Shown in pieces: positions 1 through 8,840 of a DNA stretch of 64,000 bases. Position numbers and translations under genes: made by a program. The notes under the pieces are model-generated. The model worked only from the letters and a program-made list of their open reading frames with translations, ran no database searches and was not told where the DNA came from. Origin of the DNA: Bacteroidales bacterium UBA5326 (GTDB lineage: Bacteria; Bacteroidota; Bacteroidia; Bacteroidales; UBA932). How positions within the stretch are numbered: position 1 is the first letter of the stretch; every line of letters begins with the position of its first letter. The DNA lies in NCBI GenBank assembly GCA_002408205.1, contig DHQY01000014.1:239617-303616 (forward strand), read 5' to 3'.

Positions 1-320
1 ACGGACAGGACCTGGACGGGTTGAATTTCCTTGCGGGAAAACACGTAGACGAATGCAACAAAATGGCCGAACTGGGTACACGTCTTGCCCATACGGACGG
101 AGGCGTACCGAATATCCTCATTGAAATCCCTTCGCTAAACGCTTTCCATCTGGGAGCCCTGCTTTATTTCTTTGAAAAAGCCTGTGGTATAAGCGGATAC
201 GTTCTTGACGTAAACCCGTTCGACCAGGAGGGTGTGGAAGCTTACAAAAAAAATATGTTTGCTTTACTCAACAAGCCCGGTTTTGAGGCCCAGGGTGAAG
301 CGCTCCGAAAGAGAATCTAG
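1..320 (+). CDS. pgi: Glucose-6-phosphate isomerase, C-terminal part (5' end outside window)
   Basis: The window opens inside this gene; the reading frame starts at base 3 and ends with TAG at 318-320. About 105 C-terminal residues are present. They carry HTDGGVPNI and the NPFDQEGVEAYKKNMFALL segment typical of the end of phosphoglucose isomerase, the cytosolic enzyme that interconverts glucose-6-phosphate and fructose-6-phosphate in glycolysis. The final residues (GEALRKRI) look like a natural C-terminus. A terminator-like hairpin follows directly. The catalytic centre lies upstream and cannot be inspected, so the call rests on the conserved tail alone. Confidence 0.93.
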   Translation, partial: GQDLDGLNFLAGKHVDECNKMAELGTRLAHTDGGVPNILIEIPSLNAFHLGALLYFFEKACGISGYVLDVNPFDQEGVEAYKKNMFALLNKPGFEAQGEALRKRI

Positions 321-339
321 TGTCGCTGTCAGTTTTCAG

Positions 340-393
340 TGCCCTGATATCTGGAGAAGTGCATAACCATTTTATCAGGGCATGATTTTTATT
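340..393 (+). terminator. Intrinsic terminator of pgi
   Basis: TGCCCTGATA at 340-349 is perfectly complementary to TATCAGGGCA at 373-382, with a 23-nt loop. A T-rich stretch (ATTTTTATTATTT) follows on the plus strand, so it fits termination of pgi. The 3' arm overlaps the last codons of the opposing GH31 gene. The long loop makes it weaker than a textbook terminator. Confidence 0.6.
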
Positions 394-3212
394 ATTTGTT
401 CGGAACCGTCATAATCAACGGAATAAGATGCTTTCACATCCGGATCTGCCGCAACCGGTTTTTCGGGAGAAATCATTACTACGCGGAACTGGCGTTCTTC
501 CGGCATGCCGGGGAAAGAACCTTCCCTTGCCCCTATCCGCAAAGTGCCCTGGTTCTGGTTGAATTCCAACGGGATTCTGGAATAGGCGCCGTTTTCATAA
601 TTATAGTTTACTCCTTCGTCTTCGTACAGGCAGAAATGCGCATCGGACCCGGTATAAACAAAGAGTGTCAAAGGTCCGTCGTTTTTCTCACCGGTATATA
701 CGATATCCGGACCCACAGGCAAAATAGAGCCCGCTTTTACGTACAAAGGCATACGTTCGTACGGAGCGGCAGCCTGCAGCAACTGACCTCCGGTAAAGTA
801 AATGCCGGAATAAAAATCGTACCAGCCCGAGACGGATGGCAGGTAAACATTTCTCGAACGGGCTTTGTATTCATACACGGGGCAGACCATAAGGGCGTCG
901 CCGAACATGTACTGATCCTGGATTCCCGTCACGTTGGGATCGTCATCAAAATCCATCACCAGGCCGCGCATAATGGTATAATCGTCTAACCAGGTCCTGC
1001 CTGCCAGGGTATAGATATACGGCATAAGCCGGTAACGCAGCCGGTCGTAATAGACCATGCTCTTATAGGCGGGATGAGATTCGGGGGCAATATTATATAT
1101 TTCCCTGTACGGATATTGTCCGTGACTCCTGAATAACGGACAGAAGGCACCAAACTGAAACCATCTGGCATTCAGCTCACGCCATTCTTCCCTTTCGGGG
1201 GATCCTTCTTTGGCCCGTTCAAAACGGCCTTGTACACAAAAGCCGCCAATATCCATAGTCCAGTATGGGATACCTGAAAGGCCAAAATTGATGCCGGCCG
1301 GGATCTGTGCTTTCATATCTTCCCAACACGTACCAATGTCTCCGCTCCATGTAGCTGTGGAATATCTTTGCAGACCGGGAAATCCGCTTCGTGTGAGCAG
1401 AAACACCCGTTTATCGGGATCGTCGCCCCGTTGCCCGTCGTAAATAGCCATGGCATTCACCAGTGCATAGGCATTCAGGTAACGTGTGGATGGTCCCAGG
1501 GCGGTAGGCGTAGACAAGGTCTTCCTGTATTCGAGGTTTGCGTTGGAAAGGATATCGGGTTCAGACGCATCCATCCACCAGGCATCGAACCCCTGCGAAT
1601 ACAGATGCTCTTTCATTTGCTCCCAGAACAGCTTACGTGCACCCGGGGCATAGGCATCGTAGAAAGAACCTATGTAACCGGGATATATCCAGTCACGTAT
1701 ACTATCCTCTACCGCACGCATATACATCCAGCCGTTCTGTTCAAACTCCCTGTAATGTTCCGTAGTGTGATAGAATTTGGGCCAGACCGAGATCATGATC
1801 TTTGCATTCATGGCATGTACACTGTCTACCATGCCTTTGGGGTCCGGAAACCGTTCCGCATCAAACTCATGGCTTCCCCATGCATCTACCGGCCAGTAAG
1901 ACCAGTCCAGAACAATGTTGTCGATGGGAATTCCCCGTTTGCGGTATTCACCCAGGGCGCCCAGCAATTCGTCGGCCGTTTTGTAGCGTTCACGGCTCTG
2001 CCAGAAGCCCATGGCCCATTTGGGCATGATCGGAGCCTTGCCGGTGAGGGTGCGGTATCCGCCAATCACCTCATCTGCATTCCCTCCGTAAACAAAATAA
2101 TAGTCTATCATGTCGGCCATTTCCGACCACCACGACTGTTTTGCCTGTTCCACAGGATCGACAGGGGTCAGCAGACTTAATCCAAGATACGAAACTCCCC
2201 CGTCAGGGATCCATTCAATACGCAGAGGGTAACTTTCGCCGGCTTCCATCTCGTATTGGAATTTATAACTGTTAGGATTCCATGCAGTTCGCCAGCGCTC
2301 ACCAACCACTTCCTGATCGTTCAGGAATACTTTGGTATATCCTGCATAATAAAGCAGGAAACGGTGGATTCCGCTTTCTTTAGCCCCTATTGTGCCTTCC
2401 CAGGTGATTTTGGTATCGTAAAAGGGAATGTCACCGGGGAATTTCTTTACCTTTTCCAGATCTACGTAATCTATATCCGATTCGCGACGGGAGAGGTATT
2501 CCTTCTTTCCGTCCCTGCTAGTATATACTGCTGTCAAAGCCCCTTCCTGACCGTCGGCATCGGTAAGCGCCAGTTCGCTCAAAGGCATATAATCCCTGGG
2601 ATCGCCGAATTTTGACAAGGAATAATTATCCCAGAGCAAACCGTAATTCCTGTTTGACACAATAAAAGGAACAGAAACTTTTGTGTTGTATTGATACAAA
2701 ACTTCGTTCTTGCCCTTGTAATTGAACTCATCGGACTGATGCTGCCCCAGGCCGTAAAACGCTTCCTCATCCGGCGACTCAAAAACCTGACGTACCGTAT
2801 ATCCCCTATCACCTTCCACTTCAATGGGAACGAATGTTCTTCCGCCTCCGTTGTTTTCCTGCAATAAGGTGCTGCCGTCCTTATTAAAGAAAGAAACACG
2901 TCCGGTGGACAGTTCAACGGTAACCGTAAGAGCGGCGGTGGCCAGGCTGACTTTTTCCTCGTCCCGGGAGAAAACATATGCTATCTTTTTTTTAGGTGAC
3001 GACACACGCATCAGGCTCGGCTTATCAGAAAAAGAGCTCCCTTCAGGAATTGCGGAAATCCTTATAATACTGTCGGTTACCGGTTCGATGCGAACTATCT
3101 GTTTCACATTGCCCTTTATGGCAACCGTAACGCTTTTCCCGTTGTCGGTAACCTGATGACTGCACGAGGCAAGCAATATTCCTGATAGAAGGAAAACTAT
3201 GATCTTTTTCAT
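375..3212 (-). CDS. GH31 alpha-xylosidase/alpha-glucosidase lipoprotein with PA14 insert
   Basis: This 945-residue secreted glycosidase starts with a lipoprotein signal peptide (lipobox LASC, Cys at residue 17), so it is probably anchored in the outer membrane or periplasm. The GH31 catalytic barrel contains WWMDASEPD with the likely nucleophile Asp at residue 548. A PA14-like insert sits at about residues 250-355, before the barrel. The architecture matches characterised GH31 alpha-xylosidases of xyloglucan loci (for example Bacteroides ovatus BoGH31 and Cellvibrio Xyl31A), which release xylose from xyloglucan oligosaccharides. The divergent GH5 gene 67 bp away supports that role. Alpha-glucosidase activity cannot be excluded. 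A -7 box lies 25 nt upstream of the start. Confidence 0.9.
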   Translation of the reverse strand: MKKIIVFLLSGILLASCSHQVTDNGKSVTVAIKGNVKQIVRIEPVTDSIIRISAIPEGSSFSDKPSLMRVSSPKKKIAYVFSRDEEKVSLATAALTVTVELSTGRVSFFNKDGSTLLQENNGGGRTFVPIEVEGDRGYTVRQVFESPDEEAFYGLGQHQSDEFNYKGKNEVLYQYNTKVSVPFIVSNRNYGLLWDNYSLSKFGDPRDYMPLSELALTDADGQEGALTAVYTSRDGKKEYLSRRESDIDYVDLEKVKKFPGDIPFYDTKITWEGTIGAKESGIHRFLLYYAGYTKVFLNDQEVVGERWRTAWNPNSYKFQYEMEAGESYPLRIEWIPDGGVSYLGLSLLTPVDPVEQAKQSWWSEMADMIDYYFVYGGNADEVIGGYRTLTGKAPIMPKWAMGFWQSRERYKTADELLGALGEYRKRGIPIDNIVLDWSYWPVDAWGSHEFDAERFPDPKGMVDSVHAMNAKIMISVWPKFYHTTEHYREFEQNGWMYMRAVEDSIRDWIYPGYIGSFYDAYAPGARKLFWEQMKEHLYSQGFDAWWMDASEPDILSNANLEYRKTLSTPTALGPSTRYLNAYALVNAMAIYDGQRGDDPDKRVFLLTRSGFPGLQRYSTATWSGDIGTCWEDMKAQIPAGINFGLSGIPYWTMDIGGFCVQGRFERAKEGSPEREEWRELNARWFQFGAFCPLFRSHGQYPYREIYNIAPESHPAYKSMVYYDRLRYRLMPYIYTLAGRTWLDDYTIMRGLVMDFDDDPNVTGIQDQYMFGDALMVCPVYEYKARSRNVYLPSVSGWYDFYSGIYFTGGQLLQAAAPYERMPLYVKAGSILPVGPDIVYTGEKNDGPLTLFVYTGSDAHFCLYEDEGVNYNYENGAYSRIPLEFNQNQGTLRIGAREGSFPGMPEERQFRVVMISPEKPVAADPDVKASYSVDYDGSEQIIKIMP

Positions 3213-3237
3213 GTATCGGGTTTTAGGATTAATTATT

Positions 3238-3245
3238 CAAAGATA
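3238..3245 (-). promoter_or_regulatory. -7 promoter box for the GH31 gene
   Basis: On the minus strand this reads TATCTTTG, a full match to the Bacteroides -7 consensus TAnnTTTG. It lies 25 nt before the GH31 ATG. No clear -33 TTTG was found. It is back-to-back with the GH5 promoter in the 67-bp intergenic region. Confidence 0.6.
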
Positions 3246-3266
3246 AGACATTTAGCAGATTTAATA

Positions 3267-3274
3267 TAACTTTG
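3267..3274 (+). promoter_or_regulatory. -7 promoter box for the GH5 gene
   Basis: TAACTTTG matches TAnnTTTG and ends 5 nt before the ATG at 3280, so transcription would begin at or next to the start codon. Confidence 0.55.
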
Positions 3275-3279
3275 GGTTC

Positions 3280-4425
3280 ATGAAAAAATGTCTTGTCATA
3301 ATAGTTTTTGCCTGGCTATCCTGCGGCGGGTGTAATAAAGAAAAAGGAGGTACCCCCGACCCCGGAATGCGGGAAATCACATCCTGTGAACTGGCAGCAC
3401 TTATGGGTGTTGGATGGAACGTCGGGAACACGCTCGAAGCAACCGGGGGCGAAACATCCTGGGGAAATCCAAAAATTACGAATGAGTTGTTCAGGGCGGT
3501 CAGGGCTGCAGGATTTACTGCCGTGCGGATACCGGTCTCCTGGTCTGTCCATATTACGGATCAGAAAACATATAAGATAGATAACGCCTGGATGCAACGC
3601 GTGGGGCAAGTGGTCAATTATGCACTGGACAACAATCTGTACACGATCATTAATATCCACTGGGACGGCGGTTGGATGAACGAACCCACCCCTGCCCGGC
3701 AGAAAGCCGTGAACGAGAAACTTTCAGCCATCTGGACACAGATTGCCAACTATTTTAAGGCCTACGACGACCGGCTGCTTTTTGCCGGGTCCAATGAAGT
3801 TCATATGGAGAACGACTGGTCGTCCCAGCCTCCAAAGGAATATATTGCCGTCCAGAACTCTTTCAATCAGACATTCGTAAATGCGGTACGCGCCACGGGG
3901 GGAAGAAATGCAAAACGCCATTTGATTGTACAAAGTTACCTGACCAATATTGAACTGGCCTGTACTTCGTTTCAAATGCCGCAGGATCCGGCGACTGACC
4001 GGCTGATGGTAGAAGTCCATTATTACGACCCCTACGAATTTGCCCTTAAGGAAGATGAGCCTTACAATACACAATGGGGAGCAGGATCAACGGGCGATGT
4101 ATCGGGCTGGGGGCAGGAGAACTGGGTGGACAGTTCATTCGGCAAAATGAAACAGCATTTTACTTCAAAGAAGATCCCTGTTATTTTGGGTGAATACGGA
4201 GCCATTTACCGGTCTTATCTGCAAGGGGAACGTTTGACGCAACATGCTGCAAGCCGGGTTCGTTACCTCGATTACGTCACCCGGGCTGCCATAAATTACG
4301 GGATGGTTCCGTTCTATTGGGACAACGGGGCAACCGATTTTCGTCTGATTGACCGGAACAGTTACCAGATTGTACACCCCCAGGCACTGGAGGCTATTGT
4401 GAAACACAACCCTCATCGACCCTGA
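3280..4425 (+). CDS. GH5 endo-glucanase/xyloglucanase-like lipoprotein
   Basis: This 381-residue exported glycoside hydrolase has a short hydrophobic leader ending in a Cys cluster (LSCGGC), probably a lipoprotein signal with a poor lipobox. The GH5 barrel begins with GVGWNVGNTLE. The likely acid/base is Glu173 in GSNEVHMEN and the nucleophile Glu305 in ILGEYG. The first motif ends in NEV rather than the common NEP. GH5 enzymes cut internal beta-1,4-glucan links; beside a GH31 alpha-xylosidase a xyloglucan backbone substrate is plausible, but the subfamily is not certain. The 3' end overlaps the opposing rnhA by 32 bp. Confidence 0.85.
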   Translation: MKKCLVIIVFAWLSCGGCNKEKGGTPDPGMREITSCELAALMGVGWNVGNTLEATGGETSWGNPKITNELFRAVRAAGFTAVRIPVSWSVHITDQKTYKIDNAWMQRVGQVVNYALDNNLYTIINIHWDGGWMNEPTPARQKAVNEKLSAIWTQIANYFKAYDDRLLFAGSNEVHMENDWSSQPPKEYIAVQNSFNQTFVNAVRATGGRNAKRHLIVQSYLTNIELACTSFQMPQDPATDRLMVEVHYYDPYEFALKEDEPYNTQWGAGSTGDVSGWGQENWVDSSFGKMKQHFTSKKIPVILGEYGAIYRSYLQGERLTQHAASRVRYLDYVTRAAINYGMVPFYWDNGATDFRLIDRNSYQIVHPQALEAIVKHNPHRP

Positions 4426-4852
4426 GTTCGGATTCCGGCGCCGATGCTGCTGCAACGGCCAGGCGGTCGCATTTTTCATTCTGCGGATGCCCGGCATGCC
4501 CCTTAATCCACACAAAATGAATGCGCTGACCCTCTGCAGCTCTCAGATAACGCATCCATAAGTCAGTATTTTTTTTCTTATTGAATCCGGTTGCCTGCCA
4601 TTTGGACAGCCACCCCAGTTCTACCGCTTTGACCACGTAAGTGGAATCTGAATGAATGGTCACATCAAGTCCTTTCTTTTTCAAAGACTCCAGGCCGGCA
4701 ATAACGGCCATCAGTTCCATCCTGTTATTGGTTGTAAGTTTATAACCCCGGGATAATTCCTTATAATGGGTTCCGCTCTGAAGAATAACACCGTATCCGC
4801 CAGGTCCCGGATTTCCGAGGGCGGAGCCATCGGTGAAGATGTTAACCTGCAT
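4394..4852 (-). CDS. rnhA: Ribonuclease HI
   Basis: This 152-residue cytosolic nuclease removes RNA from RNA:DNA hybrids such as R-loops and primers. All four carboxylates of the RNase HI active site are visible: Asp in FTDGSA, Glu in RMELMA, Asp in HSDSTYV and Asp in NEKCDRLA. The WIKGHAGHPQNE segment is the usual lead-in to the last one. It starts inside the end of pdxA (11-bp overlap), suggesting translational coupling in a yccF-like/pdxA/rnhA operon. Its tail runs 32 bp into the end of the opposing GH5 gene. The residues after about 140 are probably dispensable. Confidence 0.96.
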   Translation of the reverse strand: MQVNIFTDGSALGNPGPGGYGVILQSGTHYKELSRGYKLTTNNRMELMAVIAGLESLKKKGLDVTIHSDSTYVVKAVELGWLSKWQATGFNKKKNTDLWMRYLRAAEGQRIHFVWIKGHAGHPQNEKCDRLAVAAASAPESELRVDEGCVSQ

Positions 4853-5879
4853 AGAGTTGATTGGCCAGCAGGTCTTTGTTTCGTTCCCGATGCCTGTAAA
4901 TGTCGCAAGCCATAAAAATGGCGTTCATCATAGATTCGGCAGAAGCCTTATCTTTACCTGCCAGGCCGTAGGCTGTACCGTGATCGGGGGACGTTCTGAT
5001 AACGGGCAGTCCGGCGGTAAAGTTGACGCCCTGCTGGAAGGAAAGGGCCTTGAACGGGATGAGCCCCTGATCGTGGTACATGGCAAGAACAGCATCGAAG
5101 CGTCTGTATTCTGCCGCAGCAAAGAAACCGTCGGCAGGAAAAGGCCCAAAAGCCAGGATCCCCTCACGGGAAGCTTCCTCAATGGCCGGCGCAATGATAT
5201 TGATTTCCTCACTGCCAATAAGACCGTCATCTCCCGCATGAGGGTTCAGTCCCAGCACAGCAATTTTAGGATGACGTACAGTAAAATCGGTTTCAAGTGT
5301 TTTGGCCAGAATTTTGATCTTGCTTACAATGGCTTCTTTGGTGAGGTCTGCGGATATCCGGCTGACGGGAATATGGCCTGTAACCACACCCACCCTGAGA
5401 TCGGGGCTGCAAAGCAGCATAAGCGATTCGGCTATTTTAAAAGCATCTGAAAGGTATTCGGTATGACCCGGAAAAGAAAATCCTTCCCGGCTCATATTGC
5501 TTTTGCTGAACGGAGCCGTAACAAGAACCTGTATTTTTCCTGAACGAAGGTCCTCAACGGCTCTCTCCAGAGCCTGAAGTGCAGCCTTGGCACCTTCCTC
5601 GGTCATTTTTCCCGGTTCGGCCACATAGCTGTCCGGCACACAGGGAACAAGATTTACCATTTTGTAATGCAATTCGGACGCCGACTGTGTCACATGCACA
5701 TTGAACTGCTCCACACCGCTGCATAATTTTTTATAAAAGCCCAGTAAACGGGAAGAACCGTAAATGACGGGTGTGCACAACTCGTTTATTCTACTGTCTG
5801 CCAGCGCTTTAATTAGTACTTCATAGCCTACGCCGTTCGTATCACCCTGGGTGATGCCCACAATTATTTTTTTCTGCAT
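4842..5879 (-). CDS. pdxA: 4-hydroxythreonine-4-phosphate dehydrogenase
   Basis: This 345-residue enzyme oxidises 4-phosphohydroxy-L-threonine in the DXP-dependent route to pyridoxal phosphate. The PdxA metal-binding histidines are seen in PGHTEYL, LNPHAGDDG and MYHDQGLIPFK, and the C-terminal RTSPDHGTAYGLAGK motif is intact. The N-terminus GITQGDTNGVGYEV also matches the family. It lies 5 nt after the YccF-like gene and overlaps rnhA by 11 bp, so the three are probably co-transcribed. No internal promoter was seen. Confidence 0.96.
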   Translation of the reverse strand: MQKKIIVGITQGDTNGVGYEVLIKALADSRINELCTPVIYGSSRLLGFYKKLCSGVEQFNVHVTQSASELHYKMVNLVPCVPDSYVAEPGKMTEEGAKAALQALERAVEDLRSGKIQVLVTAPFSKSNMSREGFSFPGHTEYLSDAFKIAESLMLLCSPDLRVGVVTGHIPVSRISADLTKEAIVSKIKILAKTLETDFTVRHPKIAVLGLNPHAGDDGLIGSEEINIIAPAIEEASREGILAFGPFPADGFFAAAEYRRFDAVLAMYHDQGLIPFKALSFQQGVNFTAGLPVIRTSPDHGTAYGLAGKDKASAESMMNAIFMACDIYRHRERNKDLLANQLYAG

Positions 5880-5884
5880 AATGA

Positions 5885-6259
5885 TTACTTATAAACGATT
5901 TCCCTGCCAAAGGGAGTAAATGCCAGTGAGACCATCTTGAAATGCTGTTTCCCGAAAGGTATGCCGATGATAGTAATACAAAGGACTACACCCCAGAATA
6001 AATGAGTAAGTGAAATCCAGATACCGCCCAGAAAGATCCAGAGAATATTCATAAACGTATAGAGGCAGCCCGATTTAGTATCGGCCACTCTGGTAGTCTT
6101 TCCAAACGGCCATATTGCCAGCCCTGCCAGTTTAAAGCATTGCAGACCAAAAGGGATTCCGATTATGGTTATACACATAAGGAAACCGGAAACCACATAT
6201 TCAAGGGCTATCATGAATCCCCCGAACAACAGCCATAAAATATTGCCAAGAATGTTCAT
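5885..6259 (-). CDS. YccF-domain inner membrane protein
   Basis: This 124-residue integral membrane protein contains two copies of the YccF pattern. Both repeats include CITIIGIPFG followed by a PFG motif (AIWPFGK, AFTPFGR). Several hydrophobic segments suggest about four membrane spans. Its biochemical function is unknown. The frame extends upstream to 6400, but the ATG at 6259 is the better start: it gives the family's usual MNILGNILW beginning, and a consensus -7 box (6264-6271) lies inside the longer version. It heads a probable operon with pdxA and rnhA and diverges from recG. Confidence 0.88.
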   Translation of the reverse strand: MNILGNILWLLFGGFMIALEYVVSGFLMCITIIGIPFGLQCFKLAGLAIWPFGKTTRVADTKSGCLYTFMNILWIFLGGIWISLTHLFWGVVLCITIIGIPFGKQHFKMVSLAFTPFGREIVYK

Positions 6260-6263
6260 GACA

Positions 6264-6271
6264 CAAATATA
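6264..6271 (-). promoter_or_regulatory. -7 promoter box for the YccF-like/pdxA/rnhA operon
   Basis: The minus strand reads TATATTTG, a full TAnnTTTG match, 4 nt before the ATG at 6259. This supports the short start and predicts a leaderless or nearly leaderless message. Confidence 0.6.
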
Positions 6272-6296
6272 CACAAGATATTTTATTTGGTTGATG

Positions 6297-6304
6297 TATC
6301 TTTG
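6297..6304 (+). promoter_or_regulatory. -7 promoter box for recG
   Basis: TATCTTTG matches TAnnTTTG and ends 4 nt before the recG ATG at 6309. It fixes that ATG as the start rather than in-frame codons farther upstream. Confidence 0.6.
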
Positions 6305-6308
6305 TGGT

Positions 6309-8417
6309 ATGAGTTCCATCTGGGATACGAACATCCAGTTTATACCGGGAGTGGGACCCAAACGGGCCAAAGAACTGGAGAAAGAACTGAATGTAACCAC
6401 ATTCGGCGAGCTTATCCGTTATTTCCCCTTCCGTTACATTGACCGGACACGCTACTATGCGGTAAACGAGATGAGCGCCGATCTTGCGTACATTCAGCTG
6501 CGCGGAACCATCTCGGACATGAAGATCGTAGGACAGGGTCCGCATAAACAGCGTCTGGTAGCCATATTCTCAGACCCAACGGGATCGGTTGAACTCGTTT
6601 TTTTTAAAGGAATCAAATGGATTCAGCAAAAGATTAAAACCCAGACAGAATATATTGTTTTTGGGAAGCCGTCTGTTTTTAACGGGAAACTGAATCTTGT
6701 GCATCCAGAACTCGATTTACCTTCTGATCAGAGTCTTATGGGCAGCGCAGGATTACAGGCCGTGTATTCTTCATCCGAGTCGCTTAAAGACAAAGGATTT
6801 ACACAAAAAGCCTTTTCAAAACTCATGGCATCTGTCCTTACCCGGGTAGAGGGACAGATTCCCGAGTCGCTACCCGAGTGGCTGGTCAGGCGCTTAAAGC
6901 TCATGCCTTTGCCCCTGGCATTGGAACAGATCCATTTCCCTAAAAATCTTAAAAACCTGCAGGCTGCGCAGACACGTCTGAAATTCGAGGAATTGTTTTA
7001 TATCCAGCTTGGATTACTCAAACAACGGGCCGTACGTCTGAGGGCAGATAACGGGATTCCTTTTCTTTCTGTGGGGAAGGATTTTAATATGTGTTACAGG
7101 AACCTGCCCTTTGACCTGACCAATGCACAAAAACGGGTCATCAAAGAGATCAGGGCCGATTTGAAAAGCGGACGCCAGATGAATCGCCTTTTACAGGGAG
7201 ACGTGGGCAGCGGAAAAACCCTCGTGGCACTTTTATGCGCACTTATTGCCGTTGATAACGGATACCAGGCTTGTATTATGGCCCCGACAGAGATCCTTGC
7301 TCAACAGCATTATGCCACTGTTTCAAAGTTTCTAAAGAACACCGAAGTGCGTGCCGGATTGCTTACCGGGAACACTAAAACTTCCGAAAGAAAAATCCTT
7401 GCGGAAGGATTGGAGGACGGGACCCTGAATATTCTCATTGGAACGCATGCCCTTATTGAAGATACGGTACTTTTCAATAATCTTGGATTTGTTGTTATTG
7501 ACGAGCAGCATAGATTTGGTGTGGAGCAACGCGCTAAATTATGGAGAAAGACCCCTGACAAACCTCCGCATATACTTGTTATGACCGCCACACCCATTCC
7601 CCGGACTTTGGCCATGACTCTTTACGGAGATCTGGATGTTTCGGTCTTAGATGAAATGCCCCCGGGACGACAACCCGTTAAAACGCTTCATTTTTCTGCC
7701 GGCAGAAGAAACGGCGTTTACTCTTTCATGCGTGAACAGATTAAGGCCGGAAGACAGATCTATGTAGTGTATCCGCTTATCCGGGAATCCGAGAAGATGG
7801 ATTATGAAAACCTTGAAACCGGATACCGCGATATTGTAAGTGCCTTTCCGCCGCCTCTGTATACAACGGCCGTGGTACACGGGCAACAAAAACCCGATGA
7901 CAAAGCATACGATATGGCCCTTTTTGTTAAAGGATCCGCCCAGATCCTTGTGGCTACTTCCGTAATAGAAGTTGGTGTGGATGTCCCGAATGCTTCGGTA
8001 ATGGTTATAGAAAGCGCCGAGCGTTTTGGGCTTTCCCAGCTGCATCAGCTCCGGGGACGGGTGGGCCGGGGTACCGGTCAGTCTTTCTGTATTCTTTTAA
8101 CCGGCAATAAATTAAGCAAAGAAGCCCGGGAAAGGCTAAAACTCATGTGTACCAGCAATAACGGATTTGAAATTGCCGAAGCCGATATGCGACTCAGAGG
8201 GCCCGGAGACATGGAAGGCACCGCACAAAGCGGTCTGGCGTTTGATCTGCGAATAGCCAACCTGGCAAAGGACGGACAAATACTTGAATGGGCCAGGCAG
8301 GAAGCCATGAAGATTCTTGACGAAGACCCGTTATTGGAATCGCAAAAATGCACCATTCTGCGTCAGCAGCTTCAATGGTTGGGAAAACACGTTATCGACT
8401 ACAGTACTATTTCCTGA
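6309..8417 (+). CDS. recG: ATP-dependent DNA helicase RecG
   Basis: This 702-residue protein is a branch-migration helicase that remodels stalled forks and recombination intermediates. An N-terminal wedge/OB region (start FIPGVGPKRAKELEKEL) is followed by a superfamily 2 helicase core: Walker A GDVGSGKT near residue 297, DEQH box in VIDEQHRFGVEQR, motif III VMTATPIPRTLAMT, and the motif VI region LHQLRGRVGRG. The length is normal for Bacteroidetes RecG. An in-frame extension back to 6165 is rejected, because it would read through the promoter and the opposing YccF-like gene. It ends 9 bp before a convergent lipoprotein gene. Confidence 0.97.
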   Translation: MSSIWDTNIQFIPGVGPKRAKELEKELNVTTFGELIRYFPFRYIDRTRYYAVNEMSADLAYIQLRGTISDMKIVGQGPHKQRLVAIFSDPTGSVELVFFKGIKWIQQKIKTQTEYIVFGKPSVFNGKLNLVHPELDLPSDQSLMGSAGLQAVYSSSESLKDKGFTQKAFSKLMASVLTRVEGQIPESLPEWLVRRLKLMPLPLALEQIHFPKNLKNLQAAQTRLKFEELFYIQLGLLKQRAVRLRADNGIPFLSVGKDFNMCYRNLPFDLTNAQKRVIKEIRADLKSGRQMNRLLQGDVGSGKTLVALLCALIAVDNGYQACIMAPTEILAQQHYATVSKFLKNTEVRAGLLTGNTKTSERKILAEGLEDGTLNILIGTHALIEDTVLFNNLGFVVIDEQHRFGVEQRAKLWRKTPDKPPHILVMTATPIPRTLAMTLYGDLDVSVLDEMPPGRQPVKTLHFSAGRRNGVYSFMREQIKAGRQIYVVYPLIRESEKMDYENLETGYRDIVSAFPPPLYTTAVVHGQQKPDDKAYDMALFVKGSAQILVATSVIEVGVDVPNASVMVIESAERFGLSQLHQLRGRVGRGTGQSFCILLTGNKLSKEARERLKLMCTSNNGFEIAEADMRLRGPGDMEGTAQSGLAFDLRIANLAKDGQILEWARQEAMKILDEDPLLESQKCTILRQQLQWLGKHVIDYSTIS

Positions 8418-8426
8418 CACCGCGCA

Positions 8427-8840
8427 TCAGAAGGGCAATTCGGGATCTATCTGCGTGGCTGCTTTCATGATAAGGGTATCCTTCAGATAATAATAATGAT
8501 CCCTTACAGACGTGTCGTCATCATTTTCGTAGGTAAACCGGAGTACTGTGTCACGGTACTTCTTTGAAAAATCTTTAAAAGAAACAACAAAAGTGCGCTG
8601 CATGGACTGGAGTTTCATAGAAGCGGTATACAACCCCTGGGCATCTGTATATACAGTGTCTGCTTCAATAAAAGTGGAGTAGGAACGCTGCATAATCACC
8701 CGAATCCCCTGAATGGGCTGGTTTACCAGGTTACGCACCTTCCCTTCAACCACATAAGTATATGTATGTTCTTCAGGCCTGACGCAGGAGACCGTTAATA
8801 AACACAGTAGTAAAAAATAAGTGATTTTTCTAAAGTACAT
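8427..8840 (-). CDS. Small lipoprotein with carboxypeptidase-regulatory-like beta domain
   Basis: This 137-residue protein has a lipoprotein signal (LLTVSC, Cys at residue 19). After the Cys, GKVRNLVNQPIQGIRVIM followed by DTVYTDAQGLYTASMKL has the pattern of a CarboxypepD_reg/transthyretin-like beta-sandwich (G.V.d..g.pi.gv.V, then tDa.G.y). Such domains are common in Bacteroidetes envelope proteins but give no specific function. It starts 11 bp inside the end of yicC, so it is probably translated from the yicC mRNA. The partner or target is unknown. Confidence 0.75.
   Translation of the reverse strand: MYFRKITYFLLLCLLTVSCVRPEEHTYTYVVEGKVRNLVNQPIQGIRVIMQRSYSTFIEADTVYTDAQGLYTASMKLQSMQRTFVVSFKDFSKKYRDTVLRFTYENDDDTSVRDHYYYLKDTLIMKAATQIDPELPF

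Noticed and set aside
1368..2180. 270-residue plus-strand frame inside the GH31 gene
   Set aside because: It is an antisense shadow of the catalytic barrel with no family motifs.
6165..6308. N-terminal extension of recG
   Set aside because: It would translate the promoter and the start of the divergent YccF-like gene; homologues begin at the ATG at 6309.
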